From Prosthecodimorpha staleyi (GTDB lineage Bacteria > Pseudomonadota > Alphaproteobacteria > Rhizobiales > Ancalomicrobiaceae), in contig NZ_JAHHZF010000012.1 in assembly GCF_018729455.1 (NCBI RefSeq), positions 1-64,000 on the forward strand: a stretch of DNA of 64,000 bases. The letters run 5' to 3'. Both the position numbers and the translations under genes were made by a program. Under the pieces are notes generated by a model. It saw only the letters and a program-made list of their open reading frames with translations. It had not been told where the DNA came from and ran no database searches. Below, piece by piece: positions 20,129-29,443 of this stretch (position 1 is the first letter of the stretch; each line of letters opens with the position of its first letter).

Positions 20129-22423
20129 CTAGACGCCCGGAAATCGAATGACATTGTCGGCGGTGACGGGCTCAGAGGCGACGTGCTCTCCGGCCCGGAT
20201 GCGGTCGAAAGCCCGGGCGATCGCTTCGCCGAGCGCCGCTTCCGAAAAGGGCTTCCATAGGATTTCGATTTTTGCGGGCGTCGCCTGCTCCAGCATCTCG
20301 CTGTAACCGGTCATGAGGATCATGGGCAGATCGGGTCGGCTTCGAGCCAGACTTTCGGCAAGGTCGAGCCCGGATTGACCCGGCATCACGACATCGCAAA
20401 GAACCAACTCATAGGAGCCGCCCGCCAGCACGTCCGCGGCCCGTTCGGCGTCGGTAACCCAATCGACGGCATAGCCGAGGCCCTTGAACATCTCCATCAC
20501 CGAGGCCGCCACGCAGGGATTGTCCTCGACCAGCAGCATGGCATGGCCCGGCCGGGCGGCTGCCATCGTCAGCCCGCCCGGTTCCCCAGAGTCCCGAACG
20601 GCCGCCTTGACCCGCGGCAGCCAGAGCGTCACCGACGTGCCCCGACCCAAGCTGCTTTCGATCGTCACGACTCCGCCGGCATTGCGGGCGAAACCATAGA
20701 CTTGGCTGAGACCGAGTCCCCGGCCCGCCTGCCCCTTGGTGGTGAAGAACGGCTCGAAGACCTTGCCGAGATGATCGGGCGCAATCCCGGAGCCGGTATC
20801 GCGGACCGTGACCGTGACCGCTTCGCCAGTAAGCGGCAAGGCAGCATCGTCGGCGGTGACGTTACGGGCCAAAAGATTGAGTCGACCGCCGGCCGGCATG
20901 GCGTCGCGTGCGTTGACGGCGAGATTGATGAGCGCCACCTCGAACGCGTTGCGATCGACCCGAACCGGCCAAAGGTCGCCCGCCATCGCGACTTCCACGT
21001 CGATATCGGCCCGGGTGGATTGGACCAGCAGGCGTTTCAGCTCCGCTGCCAGGCCTTGGAGACGGATCGTGGTGGCCTGCGCAGCGGATGGCCGCGAAAA
21101 GGCCAGCAATTGGCGGGTCAGCGTCTGACCCCGCTCGGCCCCGGCCGCGATGGCATCGATCAGCCGGCCGGATCGGGCGGGGTCGGTGGCGCGCCGGCGC
21201 AGGGCCTCGGCGCTGCCGCGGACGATCATCAGAATGTTGTTGAAGTCATGCGCGACGCCGGCCGTCAGACGGGCGACCGCCTCCATCTTCTGTGCCTGAT
21301 AGAGGGCCTCCTCGATGGCGTGGCGCTCTTCCTCCATCTGCTCCCGAAGCCGCTTTTCGTCCTCCAGTTCGCCGCGCGCCCGGCTCTCGCTCTCCGCGAA
21401 GCGCACCGCTATCCGGATCAGTTGGAACAATCCGAAGATACCCGCGATGCCGATCAGCAGCGGCCACAGCATGGCCTCGCGCCAAGCCTTCCAGACCTGC
21501 GCATCGTCGATCGAAACGGAGACATAGAGCGGATAGCCGGCCACCTTGTGATAGCCGATCGTCCTTGGCACGTTTTCGAAGACGCCGCGTCCAGTGATGA
21601 CATCCCAATCCGGCTTACGCGCAATCGTTTTGACGAATCGCTCCAAATTCGCATCTTGAATGTTCATATTCGGCAGTTCTGGGAAGCGTACCAAGACCGT
21701 AGCGTCATCCCGCCACAATGTGACGTGATTTATGCCACTTTGACCGTATTTTCGAAAATACGAATTGAAATATTCAGGCTGGACCGAGATGGCGATGACA
21801 CCTGAAAAACTCCCGTCTGCCCGTGCCCGGCGATAACTCACCTGAAAAAACCGAGAGTCCTGAACGCGGCCGACCATGATCTCGCTGATGTAGGGCTTGT
21901 CTTCCTTGACTTGAGCCTTGAAATACGCGCGATCCGACAGATCGAGATTCGGCGGCAGCGGGAAGATGTTCGCGCTGACCAGCGGCCGCCCGGTTTCGTC
22001 GAGGACCCAGATGCCCTGGACCTGCGGATAGTCCTGGCTGAAGCGTTCGAGCTTGCGGTGTATCCGAACCTCGTCGGCCCGCACCTGATCGTTGGTCAAA
22101 CCGTCCGTGGCTTCGTCGATATAGGCGCGGATCAGTTCGAAGGTGCCGAAGACCCGTTCGACATGCTCCTGGACGAGCACCATCTGACTGTAGACGGTCT
22201 CCCTCGCCGCCCTGGCGCGTTCAGTATAGGACAGTACCGCAAAGCCGATGAGTAAGGCGATCGGCACGAGCAGGCTGCCGGCGGTGACGATACGCAAGGC
22301 CCAGTGACCTGAGCTGCGCGAACGACAGCCAGCACCAATCTTTGCACCAACCTCGCCGGCAGAGATCATGTCGCACACGGGCACCGGGCTGGCTCGTCCG
22401 TCCTGCGAGCCACAGTTTTCCAT
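20129..22423 (-). CDS. Membrane-bound hybrid sensor histidine kinase with receiver domain
   Basis: A protein of about 764 residues. Two membrane helices flank a periplasmic sensor of about 270 residues that resembles a double-Cache domain (QGIWVLDETGRPLVSANIFPL, SDRAYFKAQVKEDKPYIS). Then follow a coiled segment, the H-box GVAHDFNNILMIV typical of HPK4 kinases, an ATPase domain with NLAVNARDAMP and DTGSGI, and a receiver domain with the phospho-aspartate in LVLCDVVMPGQSG. The start is uncertain; the ATG at 22423 avoids overlap with hutD, and 22369 or a GTG at 22510 are alternatives. It lies 20 bases after hutD on the same strand, so it may be co-transcribed with the hut operon. No output regulator is adjacent. 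Confidence 0.85.
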   Translation of the reverse strand: MENCGSQDGRASPVPVCDMISAGEVGAKIGAGCRSRSSGHWALRIVTAGSLLVPIALLIGFAVLSYTERARAARETVYSQMVLVQEHVERVFGTFELIRAYIDEATDGLTNDQVRADEVRIHRKLERFSQDYPQVQGIWVLDETGRPLVSANIFPLPPNLDLSDRAYFKAQVKEDKPYISEIMVGRVQDSRFFQVSYRRARADGSFSGVIAISVQPEYFNSYFRKYGQSGINHVTLWRDDATVLVRFPELPNMNIQDANLERFVKTIARKPDWDVITGRGVFENVPRTIGYHKVAGYPLYVSVSIDDAQVWKAWREAMLWPLLIGIAGIFGLFQLIRIAVRFAESESRARGELEDEKRLREQMEEERHAIEEALYQAQKMEAVARLTAGVAHDFNNILMIVRGSAEALRRRATDPARSGRLIDAIAAGAERGQTLTRQLLAFSRPSAAQATTIRLQGLAAELKRLLVQSTRADIDVEVAMAGDLWPVRVDRNAFEVALINLAVNARDAMPAGGRLNLLARNVTADDAALPLTGEAVTVTVRDTGSGIAPDHLGKVFEPFFTTKGQAGRGLGLSQVYGFARNAGGVVTIESSLGRGTSVTLWLPRVKAAVRDSGEPGGLTMAAARPGHAMLLVEDNPCVAASVMEMFKGLGYAVDWVTDAERAADVLAGGSYELVLCDVVMPGQSGLDLAESLARSRPDLPMILMTGYSEMLEQATPAKIEILWKPFSEAALGEAIARAFDRIRAGEHVASEPVTADNVIRFPGV

Positions 22424-22443
22424 CGCTCCGATTGCGTTGCCGG

Positions 22444-23025
22444 TCAATCGCCCGCTCGGTCGATCGTCGCCAGCCAAATCGTTCCCGGCCCGTCGGATTG
22501 GACAAGGCACGGAAATCGGTCGGCGAATTGCAAGCCGTCCATGGCCGCGAGTCCGACGGCGCGGTCGCCGACGGTCACGCCGCCCTGTCCGGTCTGCCAG
22601 AGCAGCACGCCCGGTCCCGCCGTCAGCGCGTGCGAACCAGAGAGTTCGATTCGCTCCAGGCGTGCCGTCCGGCCCCGGCGGACCATCAGGTTCAGATCGG
22701 TCACCGGACCGCCGGCCAGCTGCCCGTCCGTCGGCGCGTCACCCGGAAAGGCGAATGGGTCCGAGCGGGGGTTGAGCCGGACCGTACCGATCCCCTCGAC
22801 CGTCAGGATCAGGCCGTCGCCGGCCAGGATGCCAATGATGCGGTCGATGCCCGGGAAGGTCGAGAAGGGGCCGTCGCTGGCGACCTCGGCGGCCGAAAGC
22901 CGCCAGTCGAAATCATCGAGACCCGCCCCGTCCGGAAAGACGGCGATCTCGGTCGTCACCCCGCCGCCGTTCTTCCAGGGCCTGGGCACGCGGGCGGCGG
23001 CGGGGAGCAGGACGGGCCGGCTCAC
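22444..23025 (-). CDS. hutD: HutD-family cupin protein
   Basis: A 193-residue cupin. The N-terminal [16 protein letters not shown] motif is diagnostic of HutD, followed by [21 protein letters not shown]. HutD is an accessory protein of histidine utilisation that in pseudomonads appears to bind pathway intermediates such as formiminoglutamate or urocanate and to limit operon activity. The start is a GTG that overlaps the hutU stop. Its position as the last hut gene agrees with other alphaproteobacterial operons. Confidence 0.9.
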   Translation of the reverse strand: MSRPVLLPAAARVPRPWKNGGGVTTEIAVFPDGAGLDDFDWRLSAAEVASDGPFSTFPGIDRIIGILAGDGLILTVEGIGTVRLNPRSDPFAFPGDAPTDGQLAGGPVTDLNLMVRRGRTARLERIELSGSHALTAGPGVLLWQTGQGGVTVGDRAVGLAAMDGLQFADRFPCLVQSDGPGTIWLATIDRAGD

Positions 23026-24701
23026 CCGAGGATGCCCGGCAGATCGAGGCCCTGCTCGCGGGCGCAATCGAGCGCGATGTCGTAGCCGGCATCGGCATGG
23101 CGCATGACGCCGGTCGCCGGATCGTTCCACAGCACCCGGCCGATGCGCTTCGCCGCCGCCTCGCTGCCGTCGCAGCAGATGACCACGCCGGAATGCTGCG
23201 AAAAGCCCATGCCGACGCCGCCGCCGTGATGCAGCGAGACCCAGGTCGCCCCGGAGGCGCAGTTGAGCAGCGCGTTGAGGAGCGGCCAGTCGGAGACGGC
23301 GTCGGAGCCGTCCTTCATCGCCTCGGTCTCGCGGTTCGGCGAGGCGACCGAGCCGGAATCCAGGTGGTCGCGGCCGATCACGACCGGCGCCTTCAGTTCG
23401 CCGCGCGCGACCATCTCGTTGAAGGCCAGGCCGAGCCGGTGGCGGTCGCCGAGGCCGACCCAGCAGATGCGCGCCGGCAGGCCCTGGAAGGCGATCCGCT
23501 CGCGCGCCATGTCGAGCCAGTTGTGCAGGTGCTTGTTGTCGGGCAGCAGTTCCTTGACCTTGGCGTCGGTCTTCCAGATGTCCTCCGGATCGCCCGACAG
23601 CGCCGCCCAGCGGAACGGCCCGATGCCGCGGCAGAACAGCGGCCGGATATAGGCCGGCACGAAGCCGGGGAAGTCGAAGGCGTCGGCGACGCCCTCCTCC
23701 TTGGCCATCTGGCGGATGTTGTTGCCGTAGTCGAGCGTCGGCACGCCGGCATGGTGGAAGTCGAGCATGGCGCGGACATGGGCCGCCATGGAGGCGCGCG
23801 CCGCCGTCTCGACCGCCTTCGGATCGCTCTCGCGCCGGCTCGCCCATTCGTCCAGCGTCCAGCCGACCGGGAGGTAGCCGTTGATCGGATCATGCGCCGA
23901 GGTCTGGTCGGTGACCGCATCCGGGCGCACGCCGCGGCGCACCAGTTCGGGCAGGACTTCGGCGGCATTGCCGACCAGGCCGACCGAGAGCGGCTTCTTG
24001 TCGCGGCAGCTTTGCTCAATGATGGCAAGCGCTTCGTCGAGGTCCTTCGCCTGGACGTCGAGGTAGCGGGTCTTCAGCCGCATCTCGATGCGCGAGGGCT
24101 GGCACTCGATCGCCAGGCAGGAGGCGCCCGCCATGACGGCCGCCAGCGGCTGCGCGCCGCCCATGCCGCCGAGCCCCGCGGTCAGGATCCAGCGGCCCGA
24201 CAGGTCGCCGCCATAGTGGCGCCGGCCGACCTCGACGAAGGTCTCGTAAGTGCCCTGCACGATGCCCTGGCTGCCGATATAGATCCAGGAGCCGGCCGTC
24301 ATCTGGCCGTACATCATCAGGCCCTTGCGATCGAGCTCGTGGAAATGGTCCCAGGTCGCCCAGCGCGGCACCAGGTTGGAATTGGCGATCAGCACGCGCG
24401 GCGCGTCGGCGTGCGTCCGGAACACGCCGACCGCCTTGCCGGACTGGACCAGCAGGGTCTGGTCCTCTTCGAGCCGCTTCAGGGTCTCGACGATGCGGTC
24501 ATACTGGTCCCAGTCGCGCGCGGCGCGGCCGATGCCGCCATAGACGACCAGCTCCCCCGGCTTTTCGGCGACCTCCGGGTCAAGATTGTTCATCAGCATG
24601 CGCAGCGGCGCTTCGGTCATCCAGCTCTTGGCGTTGAGCACGGGACCGCGCGGGGCACGGATGACGCGGGCATTGTCGATGCGGGAGACGGGGCGGGTCA
24701 T
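23022..24701 (-). CDS. hutU: Urocanate hydratase
   Basis: A 559-residue enzyme, the full length of the family. It adds water to urocanate to give imidazolone propionate, using tightly bound NAD+. Characteristic segments include the glycine-rich [13 protein letters not shown] for NAD+ binding and the C-terminal [15 protein letters not shown] with the conserved region before the active-site cysteine (DGS / CDG context). It overlaps hutG upstream and hutD downstream by four bases each. Cytoplasmic, second step of histidine degradation. Confidence 0.97.
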   Translation of the reverse strand: MTRPVSRIDNARVIRAPRGPVLNAKSWMTEAPLRMLMNNLDPEVAEKPGELVVYGGIGRAARDWDQYDRIVETLKRLEEDQTLLVQSGKAVGVFRTHADAPRVLIANSNLVPRWATWDHFHELDRKGLMMYGQMTAGSWIYIGSQGIVQGTYETFVEVGRRHYGGDLSGRWILTAGLGGMGGAQPLAAVMAGASCLAIECQPSRIEMRLKTRYLDVQAKDLDEALAIIEQSCRDKKPLSVGLVGNAAEVLPELVRRGVRPDAVTDQTSAHDPINGYLPVGWTLDEWASRRESDPKAVETAARASMAAHVRAMLDFHHAGVPTLDYGNNIRQMAKEEGVADAFDFPGFVPAYIRPLFCRGIGPFRWAALSGDPEDIWKTDAKVKELLPDNKHLHNWLDMARERIAFQGLPARICWVGLGDRHRLGLAFNEMVARGELKAPVVIGRDHLDSGSVASPNRETEAMKDGSDAVSDWPLLNALLNCASGATWVSLHHGGGVGMGFSQHSGVVICCDGSEAAAKRIGRVLWNDPATGVMRHADAGYDIALDCAREQGLDLPGILG

Positions 24702-25531
24702 GGACGGGCTCCTTCGAGCGCAAAGGCGAGGCAGGTCTTGAGAACGGAAACGAGGCGGTCGCGCATCGGCGCCGCGAAGGCCGGATCGAACGGCGCCGGC
24801 CAGGTCTCGGGGCCGAGCGACCCGGAAGGATCGGCCATGTAGCCGCGGCAGGCGAGTTCCATCTGCACGGCATGGACGCCGTCGGCCGGCCGGCCGAGGC
24901 TGCGGGTGATGAAGCCGCCCTTGAAGCGGCCGTTGGTGACGCGGTCGAAGCCGCCGCCCGACACATCCGCCTCGATGCGCGTGGTCAGCGCGGGATCGCA
25001 GCTCGCGCCGGAATTGGTGCCGATGTTGAAGTTCGGCAATGAGCCCTCGAACAGGCGCGGGATCACCGACCGGATCGAGTGGCAGTCATAGACCACGACG
25101 CGCGGGTGGATCGCCCTCAGGCGCGCGATCTCGGCGGCGAGCGCGTCGTGGTAGGGCTCGAAATAGGCCGTCCGCCGCGCCGCGATCTCGGCCGCATCGG
25201 GCTCTTGCCCGGACCGGTACAGCGGCTCGCCGTCGAAGGTCTCGACCGGGCAGAGGCCGGTCGTCGCCTGGCCCGGATAGAGCGAGACGCCGGACGGGTC
25301 GCGGTTCACGTCGATCACCGTGCGCGAGATCGCCGTGTGCACCACGGTCGCGCCGAGCCCGGCGGCGAAGTCGTAGAGCCGGTCGATCCACCAGTCGGCG
25401 TCCTTGCGCGCCAACCAGGGCGAGACGAGGCGATCTTCGAGCGCGGCCGGGATGTCGGTCCCGGTATGCGGGATCGAGACCAGGAGCGGCGCGTCGCCGC
25501 GGGTGACGGTCAGCCAGCCGGTCGGGGCCAT
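24698..25531 (-). CDS. hutG: N-formylglutamate deformylase
   Basis: A 277-residue N-formylglutamate amidohydrolase. The N-terminal [16 protein letters not shown] and a conserved YDCHSIRS match the family. It releases formate and glutamate from N-formylglutamate, the last step of the five-step histidine pathway. Its presence implies that formiminoglutamate is first deiminated by HutF rather than hydrolysed directly to formamide. No hutF is in this window, so it must lie elsewhere. The ATG shares one base with the hutH stop. Confidence 0.93.
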   Translation of the reverse strand: MAPTGWLTVTRGDAPLLVSIPHTGTDIPAALEDRLVSPWLARKDADWWIDRLYDFAAGLGATVVHTAISRTVIDVNRDPSGVSLYPGQATTGLCPVETFDGEPLYRSGQEPDAAEIAARRTAYFEPYHDALAAEIARLRAIHPRVVVYDCHSIRSVIPRLFEGSLPNFNIGTNSGASCDPALTTRIEADVSGGGFDRVTNGRFKGGFITRSLGRPADGVHAVQMELACRGYMADPSGSLGPETWPAPFDPAFAAPMRDRLVSVLKTCLAFALEGARP

Positions 25532-27057
25532 CAGAACAGCCCCGGCAGGTCGAGCCCGGCGGCCGCCGCGATGGCGCCGGAGCGGACCAGACGGTTGGCG
25601 GCCTCCATGTCGGGGTGGAAGTGCCGGTCGTCGTCGAGATGCGGTACCGCGGCGCGCAGCACCCGGCGGACGGCCTCGAGCGGGTCAGAGGAGGTCAATG
25701 GCGCATGGAAATCGACGCCCTGCGCGGCCGCCAGGAGTTCGATCCCGATCACCGCCTCGGCATTGGCGATCATGCCGAGCAGCCGCCGCGCGCCATGGGC
25801 GGCCATCGAGACGTGGTCCTCCTGGTTGGCCGAGGTCGGAATGGAATCGACGCTCGCCGGATGGGCCATCTGCTTGTTCTCGGAGACCAGCGCGGCGGCG
25901 GTGACCTGCGGGATCATGAAGCCGGAATTGAGCCCCGGCTTCGGCGTCAGGAAGGCCGGCAGGCCGGACAGCGCCGGGTCGACCAGCATGGCGATGCGCC
26001 GTTCGGCGATCGAGCCGATCTCGCACACCGCCATGGCGATCATGTCGGCCGCGAAGGCGACCGGCTCGGCGTGAAAATTGCCGCCCGACAGGGCCTCGCC
26101 CTCCTCCGCGAAGATCAGCGGATTGTCGGAGACGCCGTTGGCTTCCGTGCCGAGAAGCCCGGCGGCGCTGCGGAGAACGTCGAGCACGGCGCCCATGACC
26201 TGCGGCTGGCAGCGCAGGCAATAGGGATCCTGCACACGCGGATCGTCGACCAGGTGCGACTGGCGGATCGCGCTGCCGGCCATCAGCCGGCGCAGCGCGT
26301 CGGCGGTCTCGATCTGGCCGCGGTGGCGGCGCAGGCGATGGATGCGCGGATCGAACGGGGCGTCGGAACCGCGCGCCGCGTCGGTCGAGAGCGCCCCTGT
26401 GACCAGCGCGGTCTGGAACAGCCGCTCGGCCTGGAACAGGGCGGCGAGCCCGTAGGCGGTCGAGAACTGGGTGCCGTTGAGGAGCGCGAGCCCTTCCTTG
26501 GCGCCGAGCGTCAGCGGGGCGAGGCCGGCGCGCGCGAGCGCATCGGCGGCCGGGACATGGGCGTCGCCGACCAGGATATGGCCGACGCCGATCATGGCCG
26601 CGGTCATATGGGAGAGCGGGGCGAGGTCGCCGGAGGCGCCGACCGAACCCTGGCAGGGCACGACCGGGATCAGATCGCGCGCCAGCATGGCGACCAGGAG
26701 ATCGATCACTTCCGGCCGGACACCCGAGGCGCCCTGCGAGAGGCTGGCGAGCTTCAAGGCCATCATCAGCCGGGCGACCGGCTTCGGCATCGGCGCGCCG
26801 GTGCCGGCGGCATGGCTGAGCACGATGTTGCGCTGCAGCGTCTCCAGGTCGGCATCGGCGATGCGCACGCTGGCGAGCTTGCCGAAGCCGGTATTGATGC
26901 CGTAGACCGGCGCGCCGGCCGCGAGGATGCGGCGGACGGCCTCGGCGCTGGCGACGATCTTCGGCCGGCAGGCCGGATCGAGGGCCAGATCGGCACCCTC
27001 CCAGACCGCGCGCCAGGACGCGAGCGAGACCTCGCCGGGATGGATCGCAATGCTCAT
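25531..27057 (-). CDS. hutH: Histidine ammonia-lyase
   Basis: A 508-residue lyase that eliminates ammonia from L-histidine to form urocanate. The tripeptide Ala141-Ser142-Gly143 within [14 protein letters not shown] cyclises to the MIO electrophile. Tyr52 in VYGINTGFG is the catalytic tyrosine of the family, and FNAEP-like NFHAEPVAF and NQEDHVSM segments complete the active site. The ATG overlaps the hutI stop by four bases. First step of the pathway encoded by this operon. Confidence 0.97.
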   Translation of the reverse strand: MSIAIHPGEVSLASWRAVWEGADLALDPACRPKIVASAEAVRRILAAGAPVYGINTGFGKLASVRIADADLETLQRNIVLSHAAGTGAPMPKPVARLMMALKLASLSQGASGVRPEVIDLLVAMLARDLIPVVPCQGSVGASGDLAPLSHMTAAMIGVGHILVGDAHVPAADALARAGLAPLTLGAKEGLALLNGTQFSTAYGLAALFQAERLFQTALVTGALSTDAARGSDAPFDPRIHRLRRHRGQIETADALRRLMAGSAIRQSHLVDDPRVQDPYCLRCQPQVMGAVLDVLRSAAGLLGTEANGVSDNPLIFAEEGEALSGGNFHAEPVAFAADMIAMAVCEIGSIAERRIAMLVDPALSGLPAFLTPKPGLNSGFMIPQVTAAALVSENKQMAHPASVDSIPTSANQEDHVSMAAHGARRLLGMIANAEAVIGIELLAAAQGVDFHAPLTSSDPLEAVRRVLRAAVPHLDDDRHFHPDMEAANRLVRSGAIAAAAGLDLPGLF

Positions 27058-28274
27058 CGGCCTCTCCGGATGCGGGCGTGCAGGGGATTGAAGCCGAGCC
27101 GGTAGACCAGTTCGGCCGGGCGATCGATGTCCCAGATGGCGAGATCGCACCACTTGCCGGCCTCGATCGTGCCGGTCTCGGCCGCCAGCCCGAGGGCCTG
27201 GGCGGCGTGGCGCGTGATGCCGAGGAGGCATTCCTCGACGGTCATGCGGAACAGCGTCGCCGCCATGTTCATGGTCAAAAGCAGCGAGGTCATCGGCGAA
27301 GTGCCGGGATTGCAGTCGGTCGCCAACGCCATCGGCACGCCGGCGGCGCGGAACAGGTCGATCGGCGGTACCTTGGTCTCGCGGATGAAATAGAAGGCGC
27401 CCGGCAGGATCACCGCCACGGTGCCGGCCGCCGCCATCGCGGCCGCACCCTCGGCATCGGCATATTCGAGGTGATCGGCCGACAGCGCCCCGAAGCGGGC
27501 CGCAAGGGCGGCGCCATGCAGGTTGGAGAGCTGGTCGGCATGGAGCTTGACCGGCAGGCCGAGCGTCGTCGCGGCCTCGAACACCCGCGTCATCTGCTCG
27601 GGCGAGAAGGCGATGCCCTCGCAGAAGCCATCGACCGCATCGGCGAGGCCCTCCGCCGCGATGGCCGGCAGCATCTCGTCGGCGACCTTGGCGATATAGG
27701 CATCCTTGTCGCCCCCGGCCTCGACCGGCAGGGCGTGGGCGCCGAGGAAGGTCGTGGCGACGCCGATGTCGCGAACCGTGCCGAGCCGGCGCGCGGCGCG
27801 CAACTGCTTCGCCTCGGTCTCCAGATCGAGCCCGTAGCCGGACTTGACCTCCACGGTGGTGACGCCCTCGGCGATCAGCGCATCGAGCCGCGGCAGGGTC
27901 GCGGCGACGAGATCGGCCTCGCTCGCCGCGCGCGTCGCCTTGACGGAGGAGACGATGCCGCCGCCGGCGCGCGCGATCTCCTCGTAGCTGGCGCCCTGCA
28001 GCCGCAGTTCGAATTCGTGCGCACGGTCGCCGGCATGAACCAGATGGGTGTGGCAGTCGATCAGACCAGGCGTGATCCAGCGTCCGCCGCAATCGACCGT
28101 CTCGGCCGCCTCGCGCAGAGCCGCCGGCATGTCGGCCTCGGGGCCGGCATAGACGATCCGCCCGCCGCTTGCGGCGACGGCGCCGGCCTCGACGATCCCG
28201 AGCCCCGGAAGACCGGGGGCCATGGTGGCGAGCCTGGCGTTGCGCCAGAGGCGGTCGGGTCGGGGCATGGTCAT
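27054..28274 (-). CDS. hutI: Imidazolonepropionase
   Basis: A 406-residue amidohydrolase-fold enzyme. The metal-binding HxH is His75/His77 in [12 protein letters not shown], and the catalytic region NPGTSPM near the C-terminus is typical of HutI. It hydrolyses imidazolone propionate to formiminoglutamate, the third step of histidine degradation. I chose the ATG at 28274 with a GGGAGAG upstream rather than the one at 28307, which falls in the operator. It is the first gene of the hut operon. Confidence 0.95.
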   Translation of the reverse strand: MTMPRPDRLWRNARLATMAPGLPGLGIVEAGAVAASGGRIVYAGPEADMPAALREAAETVDCGGRWITPGLIDCHTHLVHAGDRAHEFELRLQGASYEEIARAGGGIVSSVKATRAASEADLVAATLPRLDALIAEGVTTVEVKSGYGLDLETEAKQLRAARRLGTVRDIGVATTFLGAHALPVEAGGDKDAYIAKVADEMLPAIAAEGLADAVDGFCEGIAFSPEQMTRVFEAATTLGLPVKLHADQLSNLHGAALAARFGALSADHLEYADAEGAAAMAAAGTVAVILPGAFYFIRETKVPPIDLFRAAGVPMALATDCNPGTSPMTSLLLTMNMAATLFRMTVEECLLGITRHAAQALGLAAETGTIEAGKWCDLAIWDIDRPAELVYRLGFNPLHARIRRGR

Positions 28275-28294
28275 CGCGCTCTCCCTGCGGTCAT

Positions 28295-28308
28295 TATGTA
28301 TAGACATA
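28295..28308. promoter_or_regulatory. HutC-like operator upstream of hutI
   Basis: The sequence TATGTATAGACATA has perfect five-base arms TATGT/ACATA around ATAG. It sits 21 bases upstream of the hutI start. HutC, a GntR-family repressor that responds to urocanate, binds closely similar palindromes with TGTATA half sites. No hutC gene is in the window, so the repressor would be encoded elsewhere. Confidence 0.6.
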
Positions 28309-28404
28309 TACCGGAACCAGACGCAAGAGGGCGGTCCGTATTTCCCCCTTCCGGGAGCGTCGTGACAAGGCGGCCGAACAAAGGCGGGGCACGGAAACGC
28401 AAAC

Positions 28405-28428
28405 GGGGCGCCGCTTCGGCGGCACCCC
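28405..28428 (-). terminator. Stem-loop after the secreted-protein gene
   Basis: GGGGCGCCGC and GCGGCACCCC pair with one mismatch around a TTCG loop (CGAA on the minus strand). On the minus strand it follows the stop of the secreted-protein gene by 35 bases and is followed by a moderately T-rich stretch. It also separates this gene from the hut operator further along. Confidence 0.5.
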
Positions 28429-28463
28429 GGGAATCAGGCGAACGGCAGGAGAAATGCGGCCGA

Positions 28464-29159
28464 TCAGTTCGTGATCAGCGCATACTTATTGGCATGCTGG
28501 CCGCGATTGACGACCTTCACGGTAAAGCTGCCGTTCCAGCGCGGCGTCCAGCCGCAATAGACCACGTCGCTGGCGTCGGTATCCGAGCAGATCAGGTTGC
28601 CGTTCTGGTCGTAGACGAAGAGATCAAGATCGGTGCGGCCCGAGCCCTCGGCATAGACCTCGGCATAGCGGCCGCCGGCGAAGCCGACATTCGAATAGGT
28701 GTCGGTGCCGCGCGCCGGCACGACGTTGACGTTGTAGCCCGGCCCGGCCAGACGCCCTTTCGGCTGGGTGGCGATCACGTCGTCGGCCAGCGCCAGGATG
28801 GTCGGATCGTTGCGCGACATGGCCTTGGCCTCGGCCAGGATCGAAGCGACCGTCAGGATGGCGCTGTCGTCCTTGGGCCCCGCCTCGCCGCCTTCGGTCT
28901 TCGGCTGGCGTTCGATCGGGTGCAGCGGCGCCTGGGCGCGCAGTTGCGCGGCGACCACCAGGGCCGCGGGGCTGCGGTTGGCACGGCCGAAATCGACCAG
29001 TTCGCGGGACATCTGCAGATACTTGGCGATCGCCTCGCCGTCCTTCTTCGCCGAGCCGTCGGCGCGGTTGACGCCCTCCTGGGCGGAGGCCGGGACGGCA
29101 AGGCCGGCGAGAAGGGAGCCGGCGAGAAGCACAGCAAAGCGAACCGGGCGCGTGATCAT
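28464..29159 (-). CDS. Secreted protein of unknown function
   Basis: A 231-residue protein with a clear signal peptide (about residues 1-25, cleavage after ASA-Q). The N-terminal half is helical and rich in Ala, Lys and Glu. The C-terminal half is beta-rich, with the segments GYNVNVVPARGTDTYSNVGFAGG, DLDLFVYDQNGNLICSDTD and WNGSFTVKVVNRG. The latter resembles the calcium-binding-like or pre-peptidase C-terminal beta sandwiches that read as secreted adhesion or enzyme accessory domains. Two cysteines there may form a disulfide. GGGGGAA precedes the ATG. It is divergent from an HtrA-like protease and shares a symmetric promoter region with it, so the protease may act on it or both may be stress-induced. 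No function is assigned. Confidence 0.7.
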   Translation of the reverse strand: MITRPVRFAVLLAGSLLAGLAVPASAQEGVNRADGSAKKDGEAIAKYLQMSRELVDFGRANRSPAALVVAAQLRAQAPLHPIERQPKTEGGEAGPKDDSAILTVASILAEAKAMSRNDPTILALADDVIATQPKGRLAGPGYNVNVVPARGTDTYSNVGFAGGRYAEVYAEGSGRTDLDLFVYDQNGNLICSDTDASDVVYCGWTPRWNGSFTVKVVNRGQHANKYALITN

Positions 29160-29282
29160 GATTTCCCCCGTGGCATTGAACCGGCGGCAAGCCGGATCGC
29201 GAGAACCGGCCCCTGCCCCCCGGTCGAAACGCGACGGCGGGACCTTAAGCCCTTGCGCCGCCACGGCGCAACGACGGCCTGC

Positions 29283-29367
29283 GTGACAAATTCCGTCATT
29301 CGCATGGTCGGTTGCGCGAACGCGGCGGGCGGCGGGGTGTCCGCTGCCGGATGACGGAATTTTTCAC
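29283..29367. promoter_or_regulatory. Facing 17-base boxes in the divergent promoter region
   Basis: GTGACAAATTCCGTCAT at 29283-29299 is repeated in inverse orientation at 29351-29367 with 16 of 17 positions the same. The spacer is 51 bases. The boxes lie between the starts of the secreted-protein gene (29159, minus) and the protease gene (29444, plus), one near each promoter. This is the arrangement of a regulator controlling both genes. The OmpR-type regulator encoded two genes downstream is a natural candidate. Confidence 0.55.
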
Positions 29368-29443
29368 GGGAGGACTTCGCCGCGAGAGGGTAAAACGGCA
29401 TGTCCTTCGACTCGAACCCCGCTCTCCGGGCGGTACGGTGACC

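Noticed and set aside
20375-21805. Long plus-strand open frame opposite the hybrid sensor kinase
   Set aside because: No recognisable domain; the minus-strand frame has the full kinase and receiver motif set.
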